A stretch of DNA of 35,616 nt from Terriglobales bacterium (GTDB taxonomy: Bacteria > Acidobacteriota > Terriglobia > Terriglobales > Acidobacteriaceae), in NCBI GenBank assembly GCA_030038475.1, contig JASHOU010000091.1, forward strand, positions 1-35,616, given 5' to 3'. The translations under genes were made by a program, and so were the position numbers. The notes under the pieces are model-generated. The model was not told where the DNA came from. It did no database searches and was given only the letters and a program-made list of their open reading frames with translations. Below, piece after piece: positions 24,522-32,377 of the stretch (position 1 is the first letter of the stretch; every line of letters begins with the position of its first letter).

Positions 24522-25022
24522 TCATCTTGAGGGCCGCACGGCAAACAATTCCTGGCCGTACTCGATGGGCTGGCCATTGGCTACGAGTTTCTTGACCAAC
24601 TCTCCGGCCACGTCGCATTCGATTTCGTTCATCAGCTTCATCGCTTCCACGATGCACAAAACCTGGCCCACCTCCAGTGCGTCGCCGACTTTTACGAATG
24701 GCGGAGACCCGGGCGAAGGCGACTCGTAAAATGTGCCGACGATGGGCGACTTCACAATGTGCAACCCCTCGTCCGACTCAGTTGCGACGGCATTCGCGGC
24801 GAGATCGACGCGGCCTGAAGTCGCAACATGCGTAGGACTCACTGGCAGGGGAATCGATACCGGCGCGGGATGAACGGCGATGTAACGCGAGTCCGGCGGC
24901 GCGGGCGCAGGTTCCGCGGCGCGCTTGATCTTTACCTTGACATCGCCGCGCTCCAACTCAAATTCGGCAATGTCTTTTTCGATTAAGAACTCGATGAGTT
25001 CCTTCAGCTCTTTTTGATTCAT
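24522..25022 (-). CDS. accB: Acetyl-CoA carboxylase biotin carboxyl carrier protein AccB
   Basis: 166 residues from ATG 25022; a longer frame runs to 25124 but adds no conserved sequence. N-terminal helix MNQKELKELIEFLIEKDIAE and the segment LERGDVKVKIKR are typical; a P/A-rich linker follows. The C-terminal lipoyl-type domain has PIVGTFYESPSPGSPPFVKV, QVLCIVEAMKLMNEIEC (biotinyl-Lys in EAMKL) and FAVRPSR. Works with AccC downstream; the carboxyltransferase genes accA and accD are not in the window. No good Shine-Dalgarno was seen before the ATG. Confidence 0.95.
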   Translation of the reverse strand: MNQKELKELIEFLIEKDIAEFELERGDVKVKIKRAAEPAPAPPDSRYIAVHPAPVSIPLPVSPTHVATSGRVDLAANAVATESDEGLHIVKSPIVGTFYESPSPGSPPFVKVGDALEVGQVLCIVEAMKLMNEIECDVAGELVKKLVANGQPIEYGQELFAVRPSR

Positions 25023-25148
25023 GTATGAGGGCGGGCACCGTTTCGTTTCGCGCGTGGCTGCGGGACCTTGCTCCCGCCAAGACGGCACCCTTCGGCTCCT
25101 GCTCAGGGCAAGTTCCGTTACCACACGATGGCTACCACACCATGGCCG

Positions 25149-26249
25149 CTAAATAATAACCATTTCTTTGTTCCCGGGAGTCAGCACCTCGCATCCCGCG
25201 GGTGTAACCACCACCACGTCTTCGATGCGCACGCCCCATTTCCCAGGAACATAAACGCCGGGCTCGATCGTAACCACCATTCCCGGCTCCAGCGTCTGGT
25301 TCTGCCCGGCTGCCAGCTTGGGCGCTTCGTGAATCTCCAATCCTAACCCATGCCCGGTCGAATGCGTGAAGTAGCGGGCCAGTTTGTGACGGCGAAGCAC
25401 GCGCCGTGCAGCGCCATCCACTTCAGCGGCAGTCGCACCCGGACGAACCGTAGCTACGGCAGCCTGCTGCGCTTCGAGCACGGCATCATAGAGTTGCCGG
25501 GCCTCAGCCGAAGGATGCCCCACGTGCACAGTGCGGGTGCAATCGGAGCAATAACCGGCGAGTATAACACCAAAATCGCAGACGACGAATCCGCGCCGGG
25601 GAATGCGCGCGCCAGAAGCCCGACCATGGACGATCGCCGAGCGCGCCCCAGAGGCAAGGATGGTCGGGAATGACATTCCCTCGGCTCCGGCGCGTCGCGC
25701 CTCGTACTCCATGGCGGCGGCGACTTCCACTTCGCTCACATCGGGGCAAATCTTTTTGCGCGCAACCTGAAAAAGACTGGCGCCGAGCTCGACCGCTTGC
25801 CGGATGCGCAGGATCTCGTCTGCGTCTTTGACCATGCGGGCATGTTCGACAAGTGGTGGCGCAGAATGAAGGCGCGCCTTCCCTTTCAGCACTGCGGCCA
25901 CGCGGTCGCGCATGGCAACGCTCATCGACTCCGCTTCAACGCCGATTGCTTCCCGCTTGGATTCGCGGGATGAATGCTTTCGGCGCGCCGCCAGCCACTC
26001 GGCAGCCGCCAGCAGCGGAGATTTGCGGGCGACGACAATCTTCGCACCGACGAGTTCCTGTTTTGCCTGGGTGCGGTAGCGCCCGTCGGTAAAAAGCATC
26101 GATTCGCGGTCGGAGATAGCCATAGCGGCTGCGCTGCCGGTAAATCCGCAGAGATAGCGGATATTGGGAAGATACGTCAGCAGCAGCCAATCGAGATGGC
26201 TCTCGTCGAGTGCAGATCGCAGGCGACGCAGGCGCGCGGCATAGTCCAT
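25149..26249 (-). CDS. M24-family Xaa-Pro aminopeptidase/dipeptidase
   Basis: 366 residues, cytoplasmic, removes or splits at proline from peptides using two metals. The N-terminal creatinase-like part has DWLLLTYLPNIRYLCGFTGS and LFTDGRYRTQAK. The C-terminal pita-bread domain has metal-binding residues in VCDFGVILAGYCSDCTRTVH (two Asp), STGHGLGLEIHEAP (His), VVTIEPGVYVPGKWGVRIED (two Glu) and the substrate-side region SFPTILASGARSAIVHGR. All metal ligands are present. Starts at ATG 26249 without a clear ribosome binding site. It is 127 bases upstream of accB on the same strand and 182 bases downstream of pilQ. Confidence 0.92.
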   Translation of the reverse strand: MDYAARLRRLRSALDESHLDWLLLTYLPNIRYLCGFTGSAAAMAISDRESMLFTDGRYRTQAKQELVGAKIVVARKSPLLAAAEWLAARRKHSSRESKREAIGVEAESMSVAMRDRVAAVLKGKARLHSAPPLVEHARMVKDADEILRIRQAVELGASLFQVARKKICPDVSEVEVAAAMEYEARRAGAEGMSFPTILASGARSAIVHGRASGARIPRRGFVVCDFGVILAGYCSDCTRTVHVGHPSAEARQLYDAVLEAQQAAVATVRPGATAAEVDGAARRVLRRHKLARYFTHSTGHGLGLEIHEAPKLAAGQNQTLEPGMVVTIEPGVYVPGKWGVRIEDVVVVTPAGCEVLTPGNKEMVII

Positions 26250-26269
26250 GCTGGGAGTGTAGCAAGAGA

Positions 26270-26352
26270 CAGTTGCCAGTTGCCGGTTGCCAGTTTGCAG
26301 TAATCAGTGGCAGACTGCGGGTCACTGGCAACTGGAAGCTAGCGACTGGTAA
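26270..26352. repeat. Low-complexity CAGTTGCC/GGCAACTG repeats
   Basis: Near-tandem copies CAGTTGCC, AGTTGCCGG, TTGCCAGTT at 26270-26295 are followed by reverse-complement text CACTGGCAACTGG at about 26323-26335 and a degenerate ACTGGTAACT at 26345-26354. The stretch lies between the M24 peptidase start and the pilQ terminator and can fold on itself. Confidence 0.5.
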
Positions 26353-26368
26353 CTCCCCCTCAAAGCAA

Positions 26369-26410
26369 AGCCGCCGGCTTCTCGGCAGGTTCTCCGAGAA
26401 TGCGGCGGCT
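26369..26410 (-). terminator. Long hairpin downstream of pilQ
   Basis: AGCCGCCG (26369-26376) pairs with CGGCGGCT (26403-26410). After a two-base mismatch, TTCTCGG (26379-26385) pairs with CCGAGAA (26394-26400) with an eight-base loop. On the minus strand it is followed by TTGCTTTG rather than a pure T-run, so it is a probable, not certain, terminator of the pil operon, 22 bases after the stop. Confidence 0.7.
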
Positions 26411-26431
26411 GTGGCTCTGTTCGCTCCGCGG

Positions 26432-28585
26432 CTAGGTTTGAATGATGCGCGGAGTAAGGAAGAAAATCAGCTCCTGAGTTTGGGTGTTGACCGTGCGGTG
26501 CTTGAAAAGGTAGCCAAGATACGGGATATCGCCGAGCAAGGGGACTTGCGAGATATTGAGCGTGTCCTGGGTCTGGATAACGCCGCCGATCACGACCGTG
26601 CCGCCGTCGGTGACCAACACCTGAGTGGTGGCCTGCTGCGTGATCAGTTCCGGGTTACCGAGGCTATCGGTCTGGCCGAAGTTCGGCAAGGTGTTCTCGA
26701 CATCCACGTTGAGGAAGATGGTTCCTTCCGAGGTGATCTGAGGAGTGACTGTCAGGCGCAGGACAGCGTCAACATAGGTCGCGCTGGCCGGCGAGCCCAA
26801 TGATGCGGCGGTCATGATCGGTATCTTCACGCCCTGCTTCACCACCGCCTGAATATTGTTCTGAGTGACGATGCGCGGACGGGAAAGAACTTTCAGCAAG
26901 CCGCGCGACTCCGATGCCGAAAGGATCATGTCGAGCCGCATGTTGTTGGTGGCATTGATCAGCTGGATGCCGCTAGTGGGCCCGACTGCGCCGAGGTTGG
27001 AGAACAACGGAATCGAGCTTCCCGATGATCCGCTCGTGGTGGTGTAGTACAACGGGTTCGTAACATTAGTAATGGTGGACGATGTCCCCACGTTAGGCGC
27101 GCCGCCGAGCGAGGTCGTGCCATTGCCCCAGGCAAAGCCAAGTTGCACGCCGATGTCGCGAGCGAAGCTGCGCGTAGCAGCCACTACGCGGGCCTCAATT
27201 TCGACCTCCTGCGTCTTGCGGTCCATCTGCTGGATCAGGCGGTCGATCTGCGGCAGCACCGAGGGTATGTCGGAGACGATAATCGCATTGGTGCGCTCGT
27301 CGGCAACAATGTCACCACGCTGGGTGATGAATTTCTTGAGCGGCAGCAACAGGTCCTTGGCATGGGCGTAGCTGAGGAAGCGAGTGATGGTGACTTTTTC
27401 GACCGAGAGCGCCTCGGCGTCGATCTGGGCGCGGCGGTTTTCGGCTTCTTTGCGCAAGGTTTCGACGGTCGCGATGCGCAGCACATTGCCATCCAGCTGG
27501 CGCGAGAGGTCGTTGTTCTTGAGCACGATATCGAGCGCCTGATCCCAGGGCACGTCATCGAGCACAATGGTTAGGGTGCCGTGGATTTGCGGATCGAGGA
27601 CAACGTTCAAACCGCTGATCTCGTGAATCAGCCGGAAGAAATCTTTGAGATCCACATCTTTGAGGTTGACCGAGATCGGCTCGCCCGTGTACTTGGCGCC
27701 ATTCGTCGCCTGCTTCTGCTGAGCTAACTGAGCCTTCTGCTCGGCGGCCAGATTGACCGCTGGCTGAATGGGTTGCACGGCGGGAGCGGCTTGGCTTGCA
27801 CCCTGCGCCATGCTCGCGTTGCTATTGATGGCGACCAGTTCTGCCGCAGTCTTGTCGGCGAAGCGGCTGGCTGCTTCCTGAGCTTTGGCGGCCGGTTCAT
27901 CGGCTTTGTCTTCCGTTTTGTCCGCCGTTTTGTCTGTGGCCTTGTCCTGTTTGACAGAGAATTTGGGCTCGACGAAGGCCAAATCGGTCGCTTCCGCTGA
28001 GTTTTCTGTCGTGTTTGGAGCCGATGCTACTGGATTTGCCGGCACAGGATTTACCGCTGCCGACGCTACCGGAGCAGAAGGTGGCGCCAGTTTCGGCGCT
28101 GCTGCCGTGGTCTTGATGGCAGCAGCCGGTGTGCGCCGAGCCAGTGTGGCCTGGTGGATCTGAAGAACAAAGCTGCCGTCCGGATTCGAAACCAGTTCAT
28201 GCCGGCCGGCGGCGAGATCGTTGCCGCTCAGGTTCTGCTCGGCAAGATCGACCACCACGCGGGTGGTGGGCGGGACTTCGCCGTTCATCCCGATGCGCAG
28301 GTCTTTCACGCCGTCGGTGCCGACGCTGATGTGGCTCTGTGCCGTGGCCATCACGGTGTTGGGAAGATCGACGACAATGCGCGCGGGAGATGCGAGCGTC
28401 GACACTTTGGGCGCGAGTACGCCGGTCGCCTTGAACTCGACCCGCAATCCGTCCGGGCTATGCGCGATCCCGAGCTTTTCGAGTGCCGCAGTCGCGCCCG
28501 CTCCTTTGCCCGTCGTGTCAGCCGCGGCGGCCATTACCGCCAACGCCAGCAGCGAAACTATCAGACCCAGCAGTTGCTTTCGCAT
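26432..28585 (-). CDS. pilQ: Type IV pilus secretin PilQ
   Basis: 717 residues. Forms the outer-membrane ring that the pilus passes through. Signal peptide (LLGLIVSLLALAVMAAAAD), an AMIN domain at about 35-150 (LRVEFKATGVLAPKVSTLAS, RIVVDLPNTVMATAQSH), an Ala/Pro/Lys-rich linker with DKTADKTEDKADEPA, the STN/N0-like region around 310-400 (PISVNLKDVDLKDFFRLIHE, VLDPQIHGTLTIVLDDVPWD), a secretin N domain (LPLKKFITQRGDIVADERTN) and the secretin core from about 480 (VEIEARVVAATRSFARDIGV) to the family end VPLLGDIPYLGYLFKHRTVN. Strong GGGGAG before ATG 28585. Last gene of the operon, 103 bases after pilP with a hairpin in between. Confidence 0.96.
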   Translation of the reverse strand: MRKQLLGLIVSLLALAVMAAAADTTGKGAGATAALEKLGIAHSPDGLRVEFKATGVLAPKVSTLASPARIVVDLPNTVMATAQSHISVGTDGVKDLRIGMNGEVPPTTRVVVDLAEQNLSGNDLAAGRHELVSNPDGSFVLQIHQATLARRTPAAAIKTTAAAPKLAPPSAPVASAAVNPVPANPVASAPNTTENSAEATDLAFVEPKFSVKQDKATDKTADKTEDKADEPAAKAQEAASRFADKTAAELVAINSNASMAQGASQAAPAVQPIQPAVNLAAEQKAQLAQQKQATNGAKYTGEPISVNLKDVDLKDFFRLIHEISGLNVVLDPQIHGTLTIVLDDVPWDQALDIVLKNNDLSRQLDGNVLRIATVETLRKEAENRRAQIDAEALSVEKVTITRFLSYAHAKDLLLPLKKFITQRGDIVADERTNAIIVSDIPSVLPQIDRLIQQMDRKTQEVEIEARVVAATRSFARDIGVQLGFAWGNGTTSLGGAPNVGTSSTITNVTNPLYYTTTSGSSGSSIPLFSNLGAVGPTSGIQLINATNNMRLDMILSASESRGLLKVLSRPRIVTQNNIQAVVKQGVKIPIMTAASLGSPASATYVDAVLRLTVTPQITSEGTIFLNVDVENTLPNFGQTDSLGNPELITQQATTQVLVTDGGTVVIGGVIQTQDTLNISQVPLLGDIPYLGYLFKHRTVNTQTQELIFFLTPRIIQT

Positions 28586-28603
28586 TTCGCTATCTCCCCA
28601 TGC

Positions 28604-28619
28604 GAGGCGTTTTCGCCTC
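28604..28619 (-). promoter_or_regulatory. Hairpin just before the pilQ ribosome binding site
   Basis: GAGGCG (28604-28609) and CGCCTC (28614-28619) pair perfectly around TTTT (a stable A/T tetraloop on either strand), about 19 bases before pilQ ATG. On the messenger it precedes GGGGAG. It could set the relative amounts of pilP and pilQ or be a weak terminator. Nearby, AAAACCTGT is repeated at 28646 and 28661. Confidence 0.5.
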
Positions 28620-28688
28620 CATGTGTGTCGTAAAAGGTCTTCCCTAAAACCTGTCCACCCAAAACCTGTTGCCCAACGCGTCTCCGTG

Positions 28689-29411
28689 TTAAACCGCCGG
28701 AGTCGTAATCTTTTTCACCACTTCGCGCGTAAAACTCTTGCCCAGCCGGTCCTGCAGCGTCTCCTGGAAAACGATGGAGTCGCCGGTGATTTTCATCACA
28801 TATCCGTTGAACACGGGATCGTTTTCCCGCAGAAAATAAGCTTTGTTCAGACCGTTGCTGACGACGGCGATAAAACCGTTATCCGAATGCACCACGCCTT
28901 TGAGGTTGATCTCGCCGATGTCGAGACACTTCTTGCCACTGCTGCAACCCGACCCGCCAACATGGCTCACCACCGGGCTGATAAAAGGATCGCGGCGGCC
29001 ATTGGCGGCGTACTTGGCGTCCGGAACAACTTCCTGCCCGCTAATGTCGCTTTCGCCTTCTTTGCCTTCCGCAGCGCCGCTGGCGGCAACGGCGGCTGGA
29101 TGCTCTGCCGGCTTGCTCGCCGGAGCCAGCACCACTGGCGTCACTAACTCGTGATGCCTGGGGCCGTGTGCCGGAGCGTGTTTCTTCCAGACCTGGCGCT
29201 GCGCATGCCCTCCTGCCGGCGGCGCAGGCCGCTCCGCTGTGACCACGGAGGGCGCAGATTGATGAATGCCGAGCGCCTGATTTGAGGCAGCCGCCTCGTG
29301 GTTGCTCACCGCGTTCATGGTGTTGCGCGTGTTCTGGATGATGCTGGGATTCTGGGCCCAGGCCAAGCCCGCGGCCAGCACGCCAACCAGAATTGTCACC
29401 GTCAGCTTCAT
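28689..29411 (-). CDS. pilP: Type IV pilus lipoprotein-like assembly protein PilP
   Basis: 240 residues. PilP links the inner-membrane PilNO to the PilQ ring. Signal peptide LTVTILVGVLAAGLAWAQ without a lipobox Cys, a long disordered P/A/H-rich region (about 20-135), then the conserved C-terminal domain: NGRRDPFISPV, CLDIGEINLKGVVHSDNGFI, VVSNGLNKAYFLRENDPVFN and SFTREVVKKITTPA. The RDPF motif is typical of PilP. A Cys pair spaced C-x5-C (GCSSGKKC) stands just before the conserved beta domain. No Cys near the N-terminus means that lipidation, usual for PilP, is not supported here. Confidence 0.9.
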   Translation of the reverse strand: MKLTVTILVGVLAAGLAWAQNPSIIQNTRNTMNAVSNHEAAASNQALGIHQSAPSVVTAERPAPPAGGHAQRQVWKKHAPAHGPRHHELVTPVVLAPASKPAEHPAAVAASGAAEGKEGESDISGQEVVPDAKYAANGRRDPFISPVVSHVGGSGCSSGKKCLDIGEINLKGVVHSDNGFIAVVSNGLNKAYFLRENDPVFNGYVMKITGDSIVFQETLQDRLGKSFTREVVKKITTPAV

Positions 29412-29421
29412 CGCATCTCTC

Positions 29422-30054
29422 CTATTTCTTCGCCGGCGGGCCGGGCTTCCCTGCCGGCGTCCCCGGATCCAGATCGTGGCTGAAATACGTGGTGGTCAGG
29501 CATGTCGCCACCACGGTCTCACTGGGCGCGTACTGATAGGTATGCTTGGCTTTCGCCCCTCCGGGGTTGCTGGTGGACGACACCAACAGGCCGGAGACGT
29601 TCACAATACGTTCCAGCTTGCCCAGCCGGTCGAAGAATCCGAGCATCGAGTAATAGGGCCCGTCCAGCTCCATCTCGAACGGCACTTCGGTGTAGAACTC
29701 CTTTGTGCCGTAGGGATGAGAGGTGTAGCGGCGGATTTCGACTCCCGCCTTGCGCGCCTCTCCATCGACCATGCGCATGAAGTTGTCCACTTCTTTTTCG
29801 TCAGGCACGATGCGCCGCTCGATTTCCAGCTGCTGCTTCAGACTGGCGAGCTCGCGTTCGACATTGGCCAGTCTCGGCCGGAAGGCTTCGAGCTCCGCAT
29901 TCTCTTTGAGTTTGGCCTGCAGCTTCACCCGCGCCGCGTCGTTTTCGTCGCGCTGCGTCTTGAAGAGCGTAAAGTAAAGGCCGCCCGTGGCTAACACCGC
30001 CACCACAATCAGCACTGCCAGCATTTTCACTCCGGTTAGTTCGCCAAAACTCAT
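29422..30054 (-). CDS. pilO: Type IV pilus assembly protein PilO
   Basis: 210 residues, bitopic inner-membrane protein that pairs with PilN. One N-terminal transmembrane segment (VKMLAVLIVVAVLATGGLYF), a coiled coil at about 35-90 (AKLKENAELEAFRPRLANVE, LASLKQQLEIERR) and the C-terminal ferredoxin-like region (KAGVEIRRYTSHPYGTKEFY, YYSMLGFFDRLGKLERIVNV). Ends with a Pro/Lys-rich tail (GTPAGKPGPPAKK). 10 bases before pilP and 13 after pilN, so translationally linked in one operon. Confidence 0.93.
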   Translation of the reverse strand: MSFGELTGVKMLAVLIVVAVLATGGLYFTLFKTQRDENDAARVKLQAKLKENAELEAFRPRLANVERELASLKQQLEIERRIVPDEKEVDNFMRMVDGEARKAGVEIRRYTSHPYGTKEFYTEVPFEMELDGPYYSMLGFFDRLGKLERIVNVSGLLVSSTSNPGGAKAKHTYQYAPSETVVATCLTTTYFSHDLDPGTPAGKPGPPAKK

Positions 30055-30067
30055 AGTCGGTCCGCCT

Positions 30068-30667
30068 TTACGACTTCGCCTTCACCGCCGCCTTCTCGCA
30101 GGTCAAAGTGAACTGGAACGCCTGCATGTCCTTGACTCTGTCGTCCTGATAGGTTTCCTTGATCTCGATGTTGCGGAAAAAGCCCGTCTTCTGCAGGTTG
30201 CTGATCAGGTTGGCTACGGCATCGCTCGAGAGCGCGGTACCTTCGATGGCGACGTTCGCTCCCAGGTCCTGCATATTGTTCAGCCACACCGCCTCGGTGC
30301 TGTTGACCGTATCGCCGATCATGGAAAGCAGGTTGACGGGCCCGGACTGGTTTTTGCGCAGCTCGTCAATCACATCCACGCGCCGCTTGTAATTCTCCGC
30401 TTGCCGCTGGCGCTCCATAAAGCGCACCTTGATATCGGCCAGTTCATGGTTCTTCTGTTCCGCTAGCCGCGCCTGCACTTCAATCGCTTTTTTCTCCCGG
30501 TCAAGCTGATACCAGTAGCCGAAATTGAGCGCTCCCGCGATGAGGAACACGGCCGCTCCCTGCACCACTGGACCGCCCAGATTGCCGAGCTCGAAGCTCG
30601 GCATCTTGATCGCGGGACCTTTCTTGCCTTTCGGTTTCGGAGAACCCAGCAGGTTGATTCGGATCAT
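30068..30667 (-). CDS. pilN: Type IV pilus assembly protein PilN
   Basis: 199 residues, bitopic inner-membrane partner of PilM and PilO. The N-terminal MIRINLLGSPKPKGKKG is the PilM-docking type motif; the transmembrane segment is about 32-52 (VVQGAAVFLIAGALNFGYWY), a coiled coil follows (KKAIEVQARLAEQKNHELAD), then a compact periplasmic domain (NLLSMIGDTVNSTEAVWLNN). ATG 30667 overlaps the pilM stop by four bases, indicating coupled translation. Confidence 0.93.
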   Translation of the reverse strand: MIRINLLGSPKPKGKKGPAIKMPSFELGNLGGPVVQGAAVFLIAGALNFGYWYQLDREKKAIEVQARLAEQKNHELADIKVRFMERQRQAENYKRRVDVIDELRKNQSGPVNLLSMIGDTVNSTEAVWLNNMQDLGANVAIEGTALSSDAVANLISNLQKTGFFRNIEIKETYQDDRVKDMQAFQFTLTCEKAAVKAKS

Positions 30668-31719
30668 AGTTTTTCGAAGCTCCTCAGGGCCAAACCCACG
30701 GCGACGGCCAACTGTCCGGCGTTCTGTTCGACCAGTGCCGCTCCGGAGCCTTCGACCGGAGCCTGCACCTTCTGGAATGGATTGAACAACTCGACCGGCA
30801 TAGAGAACTCCTGGCGCAGCGCTTCCACTAAGCCGGGAACCTTGGCCGAGCCGCCCGCCAGGTAAATTTTTTCGATGTGTTCACCCGCCGCGCTGGCGCG
30901 GAAGAAGTCGAAGGTCTTCTGAATCTCGAGCACGATAATTTCCGTCACCTGCTGCAGGATGGGTGTTTTTGCGTCGTCCTGCACCGTGCCCACCTTGTGT
31001 CCCAACTTGAGCGACTCAGCATCGTCGAAGCTGAGATCCAATTCCTTCTGCAACGAATCGGTGTACTGATGGCCTCCCACCGAAACGTCGCGCGGGAACA
31101 GCGGCGTCGTTCCTTTGACAATGTTGATGTTCATCACGCTTGCGCCCAGGTTGAGCAACGCCACCACCTGAGTCGGCGCCGGTTCGTAGTTGTACTCGTA
31201 ACAGTTCTGCAGCGCCAGCGCATCAATATCCACAATAGCCGGGGTTTTGCCCGCCATCGAGAGTACGTTGGTGTAGTTCAGAATCTTGTCTTTCTTCACG
31301 GCTACCAGCAGCACATCCATGGTTGGGCTGGTTGCGTCGTCGCTAAGGATCTGGTAATCGAGGTTCACGTCGGCGAGGTCGAAGGGGATGTGCTGCGCCG
31401 CTTCTTTCTGTATGGTCTCGGCCAGCTCCTGATCGCTCATCGCGGGCAGGGAAATCTTTTTCACGATCACCGAGTGTCCGCTCACCGCTGTAGCCACGGC
31501 TTTCGATTTGATCTCGGTTTCGGTGAACAGCTTGGCGATGGAGCTGGAAACCTGGCCCGAGTCCACGATCATCGAATCCACCACCAGATCGGGCGCAATC
31601 GGCTCCAGGCCGAGGTGCGCCACTTCAATCCCGGCGCGCGTTTTCCTCAGTTCGACCGCCTTGATGCTCGAGGAACCCACATCCAGACCCACGATCGTCT
31701 TCGATCCCATTCCAAACAT
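30664..31719 (-). CDS. pilM: Type IV pilus assembly ATPase-like protein PilM
   Basis: 351 residues, cytoplasmic actin-like protein bound to PilN. ATG 31719 is chosen because AGAGG lies seven bases upstream and MFGMGSKTIVGLDVGSSSIK is the usual start; a longer reading from 31845 only covers the upstream gene's tail. Actin/FtsA-type motifs: VGLDVGSSSIKAVELRKTRA, AVSGHSVIVKKISLPAMSDQ, LLNLGASVMNINIVKGTTPL, HQYTDSLQKELDLSFDDAES, KIYLAGGSAKVPGLVEAL and VAVGLALRSF. 41 bases after the small HTH gene. The plus-strand ORF over this gene is a shadow. Confidence 0.95.
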   Translation of the reverse strand: MFGMGSKTIVGLDVGSSSIKAVELRKTRAGIEVAHLGLEPIAPDLVVDSMIVDSGQVSSSIAKLFTETEIKSKAVATAVSGHSVIVKKISLPAMSDQELAETIQKEAAQHIPFDLADVNLDYQILSDDATSPTMDVLLVAVKKDKILNYTNVLSMAGKTPAIVDIDALALQNCYEYNYEPAPTQVVALLNLGASVMNINIVKGTTPLFPRDVSVGGHQYTDSLQKELDLSFDDAESLKLGHKVGTVQDDAKTPILQQVTEIIVLEIQKTFDFFRASAAGEHIEKIYLAGGSAKVPGLVEALRQEFSMPVELFNPFQKVQAPVEGSGAALVEQNAGQLAVAVGLALRSFEKL

Positions 31720-31760
31720 GTGTTGGCCTCTTCTAGCGCCGGCCACTCGCCGGCTAATTT

Positions 31761-31997
31761 CTACTGCTGTCCGCCAGCCGTTACCGCCGCGTGGGCCCTT
31801 TTTTTCCCCCGCGGTTCGGTTTCCATCGACTTCTCTTCCATCCACTGATCGATCTTCGATTTCTTGAAACGCCAGCGGTTTCCCAGCTTGAATGCCGGAA
31901 TCTTTTGCTCGTTCACGTATTTGTAAAGCGTGTCCGGACTCACTCCCAGATACTGCGAAGCCTGGCGAATGTTCATCACTTCTCGCGAGTCGGCCAT
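31761..31997 (-). CDS. Excisionase/MerR-type helix-turn-helix DNA-binding protein
   Basis: 78 residues from ATG 31997 (TAGGGAACGAT gives a ribosome binding site); the frame runs on to 32045 without added conserved residues. One winged helix-turn-helix of the excisionase type: MNIRQASQYLGVSPDTLYKY, VNEQKIPAFKLGNRWRFKKS and KIDQWMEEK. A basic tail follows. Proteins of this type act as excisionases or as small transcription factors such as BldC. Its place 41 bases before pilM, same strand, suggests that it regulates or is co-expressed with the pilus operon rather than belonging to a prophage; no integrase is near. Confidence 0.85.
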   Translation of the reverse strand: MADSREVMNIRQASQYLGVSPDTLYKYVNEQKIPAFKLGNRWRFKKSKIDQWMEEKSMETEPRGKKRAHAAVTAGGQQ

Positions 31998-32206
31998 ATC
32001 GTTCCCTACGCGTTCGAGTGTTTTCGTGTCCAGAGCATATCTCAAAGGGAAGAGCGGGCCTGCTCCCGTGAAATTCCCGGTTTTATTGGGTTTTGTGCAG
32101 TTTTTCTGGATTTGAGAAAAAAGAGAGTTGCAGTCTGCTTCTATAGGCTGTAGAGATAGCCAGAAATAACCACAACTGGTGGTATAGTTAGACTCAGACG
32201 GCCGGC

Positions 32207-32254
32207 AGTTACTCTGTTGCGAGTAACTAAGGTACTAGAGACGGTACGTTAGTA
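32207..32254. promoter_or_regulatory. Inverted repeats in the 332-base gap upstream of the pil operon
   Basis: AGTTACTC (32207-32214) and GAGTAACT (32221-32228) form a perfect eight-base palindrome with a six-base spacer, a typical operator layout. Next to it, ACTAAGGTACT (32226-32236) and GGTACGTTAGT (32244-32254) pair at nine of eleven positions. A smaller ACCAC/GTGGT lies near 32169-32183, and GCTTGG/CCAAGC near 32340-32358. No gene fits in 32046-32377; the promoter of the minus-strand HTH-pil operon should be in it. Confidence 0.5.
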
Positions 32255-32377
32255 CTTGAACAGCCGCGCAAACTGATGAAATTACTAAGTCGTTTTCGTC
32301 ACCGATTCCACAGCTTGTTACCGCGTCAGGCAGGTCTGCGGCTTGGCTCTGCCCCAAGCTGATGACTCGCAGCGGGC

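Noticed and set aside
30877-31848. 323-residue plus-strand ORF opposite pilM
   Set aside because: Shadow of pilM with no recognisable features.
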